Assembly: GCF_964340395.1 (NCBI RefSeq) | Contig: NC_135551.1 | Location: 6,932,963 to 6,996,962 of the forward strand | Source of the DNA: Glandiceps talaboti | Lineage: Eukaryota; Hemichordata; Enteropneusta; Spengelidae | Direction of reading: 5' to 3' | DNA length: 64,000 nucleotides | Shown: positions 62,001 through 64,000 of the stretch, piece after piece | Layout: each line of letters begins with the position of its first letter | Position numbering within the stretch: position 1 is the first letter of the stretch | The notes under the pieces: model-generated | What the model was told of the DNA's origin: nothing | The model's database searches: none | What the model saw: the letters and a program-made list of their open reading frames with translations, nothing else | Made by a program: the position numbers and the translations under genes

Positions 62001-62595
62001 CTTTCAGGAAATCACAAAAACTATGTCCGTGTTGGTTTAAATGAGGATCAATCACCTGCCTGGATGGTATATCATCAAACAAGTCAACATTGTCATGTAA
62101 ATTACCTAGGCGTGCATTAAAATCACCACATATGATGACCGTGTCAACATTGTCATGCATATAAAGCTTGCCAAGCAGATGGCCAAAGAATTCATTTGCA
62201 TCCCTGCCCCATGGAGAGTTTTCAGGTGGCAGATAACATGAATATACAACAAAAGTGAACCCTGTGTATTTGTTCTCAAAACGGACACCAAGTATACCAG
62301 TATAATCTCTGTCTACAATAGAAATTAAGAACTCATTTCTGAGAATTTCTCTTACAAATATTCCAACCCCTCCAAAAGTGCGAGTCGCACCAACATGTGC
62401 AAGGTTTCTATTATGTCCAATCCAACGAAAACCATCAATGCTAATAGTGTCATTGCAAGATAAATGTGTTTCATTTACAGAAATAATATCAGCATTGACA
62501 CAAAGTAAAATTCTTTCCCTTAAATTGGCGTTCCAGTCTGTCCACCCTCCAACGTTTAGATGGGCAATTTTCAGTCCATTGAGCCGGTTAGATCG
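59086..62595 (-). CDS. LINE ORF2: endonuclease and reverse transcriptase
   Basis: The frame is open from directly after the ORF1 stop (62596-62598) to 59086, 1,169 codons without interruption, but the first ATG is at 62160, inside the endonuclease. The apurinic-type endonuclease starts with KIAHLNVGGW, then ETHL, CYLPP, GDFNAR, VVDYICIPHE and LPDH. The reverse transcriptase shows NYRGISLLSTVSKL, FIDLRKAFDSVDR, QGVRQGDNLSP and LLYADDIVIL. Near the C-terminus is CRFC...H..FDC. Because the EEP domain begins before any ATG, ORF2 must be made by readthrough, reinitiation at a non-ATG codon, or after mutation of a once continuous or ATG-bearing frame. Confidence 0.85.
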   Translation of the reverse strand, partial: RSNRLNGLKIAHLNVGGWTDWNANLRERILLCVNADIISVNETHLSCNDTISIDGFRWIGHNRNLAHVGATRTFGGVGIFVREILRNEFLISIVDRDYTGILGVRFENKYTGFTFVVYSCYLPPENSPWGRDANEFFGHLLGKLYMHDNVDTVIICGDFNARLGNLHDNVDLFDDIPSRQVIDPHLNQHGHSFCDFLKEAKLCVLNGRFDNENDGFTSISSRGRSVVDYICIPHESLQYCSNFSVMKMSSLVENHNMFDALSDRCKLPDHSLLVFDFLDRPRGSIIHRDDLSSSNNTDKIKRFRLNQTPINFLDSDVARRALLDIISQIENYRDTQKEIDDIYDSLCACIIGEMNSFIPSYICSDDSKKRFRHQKPYWNDELYNLWNKMRETEKVYLQFHGSNTTKRRLMSDFKISRQAFDKKLRQCERNYRKSLVDDIESASITNPRMFWDHLNKLGPKRCKSIPMEVYNNDNVVIDDVHYVLDKWKEDFSHLYQPSDGGNIEEEFYTQMTYHKSVLENNMRDPLYVENFELNKNFSIQEIENVVRKAKRGKSSGVDKVPYEVLKNRASIEILTQLFQLCFDTGKIPSIWKKSLICPIPKDRKNDPRIPMNYRGISLLSTVSKLYSSVINTRILIYLENNKLLVDEQNGFRKDRSCQDHIFVLTSIIRNRIVHGLSTLATFIDLRKAFDSVDRNALLYKLLLNGIDGKMYESIRAMYTDTLASVKINAFQSHWFSTSQGVRQGDNLSPTLFSLFINDLAVEIKNMRKGVNIDDNNISILLYADDIVILTDNENDMQQMLNHINEWCKKWRLSVNDAKSKVLHFRRKHIDRSNFDFHIGNVSLSYTDKYKYLGVVLNEFLDYTVTANVTSEAASRALGALNVKFKALKNMGFRTYTKMYEASVVPILDYCPGVWGFAKLDKCDSVQNRALRFFLGIHRFSPLPAVTGDTGWSSCRDRRLLNMLRLWKHLANLDEHRITKKVFLWDCSLNYNNWSSEIFKLIDGIDLHEDVLFNLDINESKEQILRKTSETWLENIYHKPKLRTYVKFKSNYKVEKYVMFNLSRSQRSLIAQLRMGILPLRIETGRFRREPLNDRLCRFCNMNVIEDESHFLFDCHQYDEIRQQYLGQTFVTIQGMQNEEKLEYLFSGPVRQLANFVEKAFYRRREILYV

Positions 62596-63378
62596 TTAAT
62601 CTCTGTTTCCACGATTCAGACCGCTTGTGGCCGAGGCCTGTCCACCTGGTTTGCGCATAATTCTACCGTTGGCCGTTATCCGATAGTTATGTCCGTTGGG
62701 CAGTTCACTTAGGAGCGTACGGGCATTAAGCTCAAGCAGACGTTCGGTGTGAGTTTTGCTCGGTTTTATGAACACTCTACGAAAATTGACAGTTTCTTTC
62801 AACCGGTGTTTCACACTGAGAATTTTTCTCTTTTGCTCGACATTCTCAAAAGCTATTTTAACTACAGCTGGTACATCCGGCAGTCGGCGTTGTAACCGGA
62901 CCGATTTTATCACATTTACTCCATTTAATATTTCTTCACCAAGCGCGGAAATCATCCCTGTTACCTTTTCATCGATATTTTCATCATTTTCCTGCTCAAG
63001 ACCCATAACTATGACGTTAACTTCGTTATTTTCGAAAGGGTCATTCGCTCTTCTACTCGAAATTCCGGCGTTGGGATCCATATCGTTTCTCACCTGTTCG
63101 ATTTTTCTGTCAAGTTCCAATAATTGGGCGTCAACTCTTCCTATTTCCAACATGAAATCATCTTTTAACTCTTTAACTTTAGCAGTTATGGTTTTGGTAA
63201 TATCATTTGCTAACCTTCCAATCTTACTGTCAATCATACGACGAATAGAGTCCTGACCTCCACGCAAATCATTTAGAAGCTCTCTGATGTCACCATTCTG
63301 ACCACCTGTCGTGTCATCAACTTTACCAACATCCGAGTCAGTTGAGTTTGGTCGAGCTCTTTTTTCCTTTCCAGACAT
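62596..63378 (-). CDS. LINE ORF1 protein (260 aa)
   Basis: A 260-aa protein with a polar N-terminus, a long coiled coil (about residues 30-100), an RRM-like central domain starting NVIVMGLEQE (about 122-205) and a basic tail (RITANGRIMRKPGG). This layout matches coiled-coil/RRM ORF1 proteins of several LINE clades, which bind the element's RNA. The stop is TAA, directly followed in frame by ORF2. Confidence 0.75.
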   Translation of the reverse strand: MSGKEKRARPNSTDSDVGKVDDTTGGQNGDIRELLNDLRGGQDSIRRMIDSKIGRLANDITKTITAKVKELKDDFMLEIGRVDAQLLELDRKIEQVRNDMDPNAGISSRRANDPFENNEVNVIVMGLEQENDENIDEKVTGMISALGEEILNGVNVIKSVRLQRRLPDVPAVVKIAFENVEQKRKILSVKHRLKETVNFRRVFIKPSKTHTERLLELNARTLLSELPNGHNYRITANGRIMRKPGGQASATSGLNRGNRD

Positions 63379-64000
63379 TTTTTGTGTGAAATAACTTACT
63401 CAACAACAAACAGGAACTTTGCCAAGTCCAAGAAAGCCGTTATAGATCTCAAAATACAAGGTTAACGAGAGAATTTAGCAGTTTTTTCAGGAGCACATTT
63501 GACACGATGTTCACTCAATGAAAGCGCCCTCACCTATGATTGTATTAAGGTATAGATATAGGTGGAATCATTGGTGTCCGTCAAACCTTTATATTTTCAT
63601 CATCTTCTCCGAAAGTGAGTCAGAATTCTTTGATATTTGGTGTGCATGTTCCCTTGGGGGAGACTATTCCGATTTGTTCATACCAAGTTGATCTGTGCTA
63701 TTTTCAATTTTTTTATAATTTTTTTTCAAAAAATGATATTTTCATTATCTCCTTGAATACTACTTATCATATTGCTTTGATATCTGGTGTGTTGATGCAC
63801 AGAGGGTAGCTTACTTCGATTTCTTAATTTCAAGTCAGCACGTCTTCATTTTTATTTTTTATGATTTTTATTTTTTGTAATTTGAAAAAAAATGAATATG
63901 TTAATGAGCATTATGACTGACGCCATATTGGAAATCAGTCGATGAGAGTTTAAGTAAACTGCCACTTTTCAAAAGACACTATTGACGTCAAACAAGCAAT

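Larger units (their letters stand above)
58925..63552 (-). mobile_element. Apparently full-length non-LTR retrotransposon (LINE)
   Basis: It is bounded by an 11-bp duplication TAGATATAGGT (58914-58924 and 63553-63563) and has a 3' tail of about seven GTA repeats read on the plus strand (58925-58947). It contains a complete ORF1 and an ORF2 with endonuclease, reverse transcriptase and a C-terminal zinc motif, both unbroken except for the TAA that separates them. Likely a young insertion. The clade is not certain; the gene layout fits the CR1/L2/I side of the tree. Confidence 0.82.
58886..64000. repeat. Dispersed repeat X, second copy interrupted by a LINE
   Basis: The left piece 58886-58924 (GAAAGCTGAAAGCGTAGCTTTAG) matches 38907-38937. 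The remainder of the same family resumes at 63553 and runs to the window end. The LINE sits exactly between. Confidence 0.7.

Noticed and set aside
62756-63256. Plus-strand 166-codon frame
   Set aside because: Antisense shadow of LINE ORF1.

Overview
The window is animal nuclear DNA, most likely from an invertebrate. The evidence is spliced exons with ordinary GT-AG borders, an extracellular mosaic gene with a CUB domain, many microsatellites, and dense LINE, DNA-transposon and Helitron-like remnants. I cannot name the species. Nothing looks bacterial, and no rRNA, tRNA or CRISPR was seen.

The centrepiece is a complete Polinton/Maverick at 8147-26463 (18,317 bp). It has 250-bp terminal inverted repeats that differ at two positions, and it is flanked by a perfect 6-bp target duplication AGTGAC (8141-8146 and 26464-26469). 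Almost all its genes lie on the minus strand. From right to left they are: protein-primed DNA polymerase B, an unassigned protein, a second unassigned protein, a two-helix membrane protein, integrase with chromodomain, a small protein, a 510-aa structural candidate, a coiled-coil/membrane protein, a probable major capsid protein, a packaging ATPase, and a cluster of small membrane, basic and zinc-binding proteins. One gene (21482-22139) is on the plus strand. The set matches a virus-like element able to replicate, integrate, form capsids and package DNA. This copy is damaged, however: two in-frame TGA codons in the polymerase, one TGA in the coiled-coil protein, one TAG between integrase core and chromodomain, and several one-base frame breaks, three of them just after start codons. 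No adenain-type protease was recognised.

The most unusual feature of the element is a short oligonucleotide, ACCCTTCGG(A/T) in either orientation. Fifteen copies of its 8-base core lie between 9.8 and 17.6 kb, mostly inside different coding genes and in different frames. None was seen in the polymerase half. Left subterminal DNA holds a tandem pair of about 285-bp repeats with nested stems and a perfect 23-bp inverted repeat.

Right of the element, five exons on the minus strand (49239 down to 29201) agree in splice phase and form part of one secreted or membrane mosaic gene with PAN-like and CUB domains. Its introns are full of repeats: arrays of a roughly 147-bp AT-rich monomer, a degenerate LINE (about 45060-41390) split by a 2.25-kb Mutator-like element with a 9-bp target duplication, and two CTATAGG arrays bounded by a terminal inverted repeat.

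From 50 to 64 kb there are several non-autonomous inverted-repeat elements, a Helitron-like OTU fragment, and an apparently intact LINE (about 58925-63552). Its ORF1 and ORF2 share a frame and are separated only by one TAA. The left 8 kb is mostly repeats, with one likely exon at 4992-5134.
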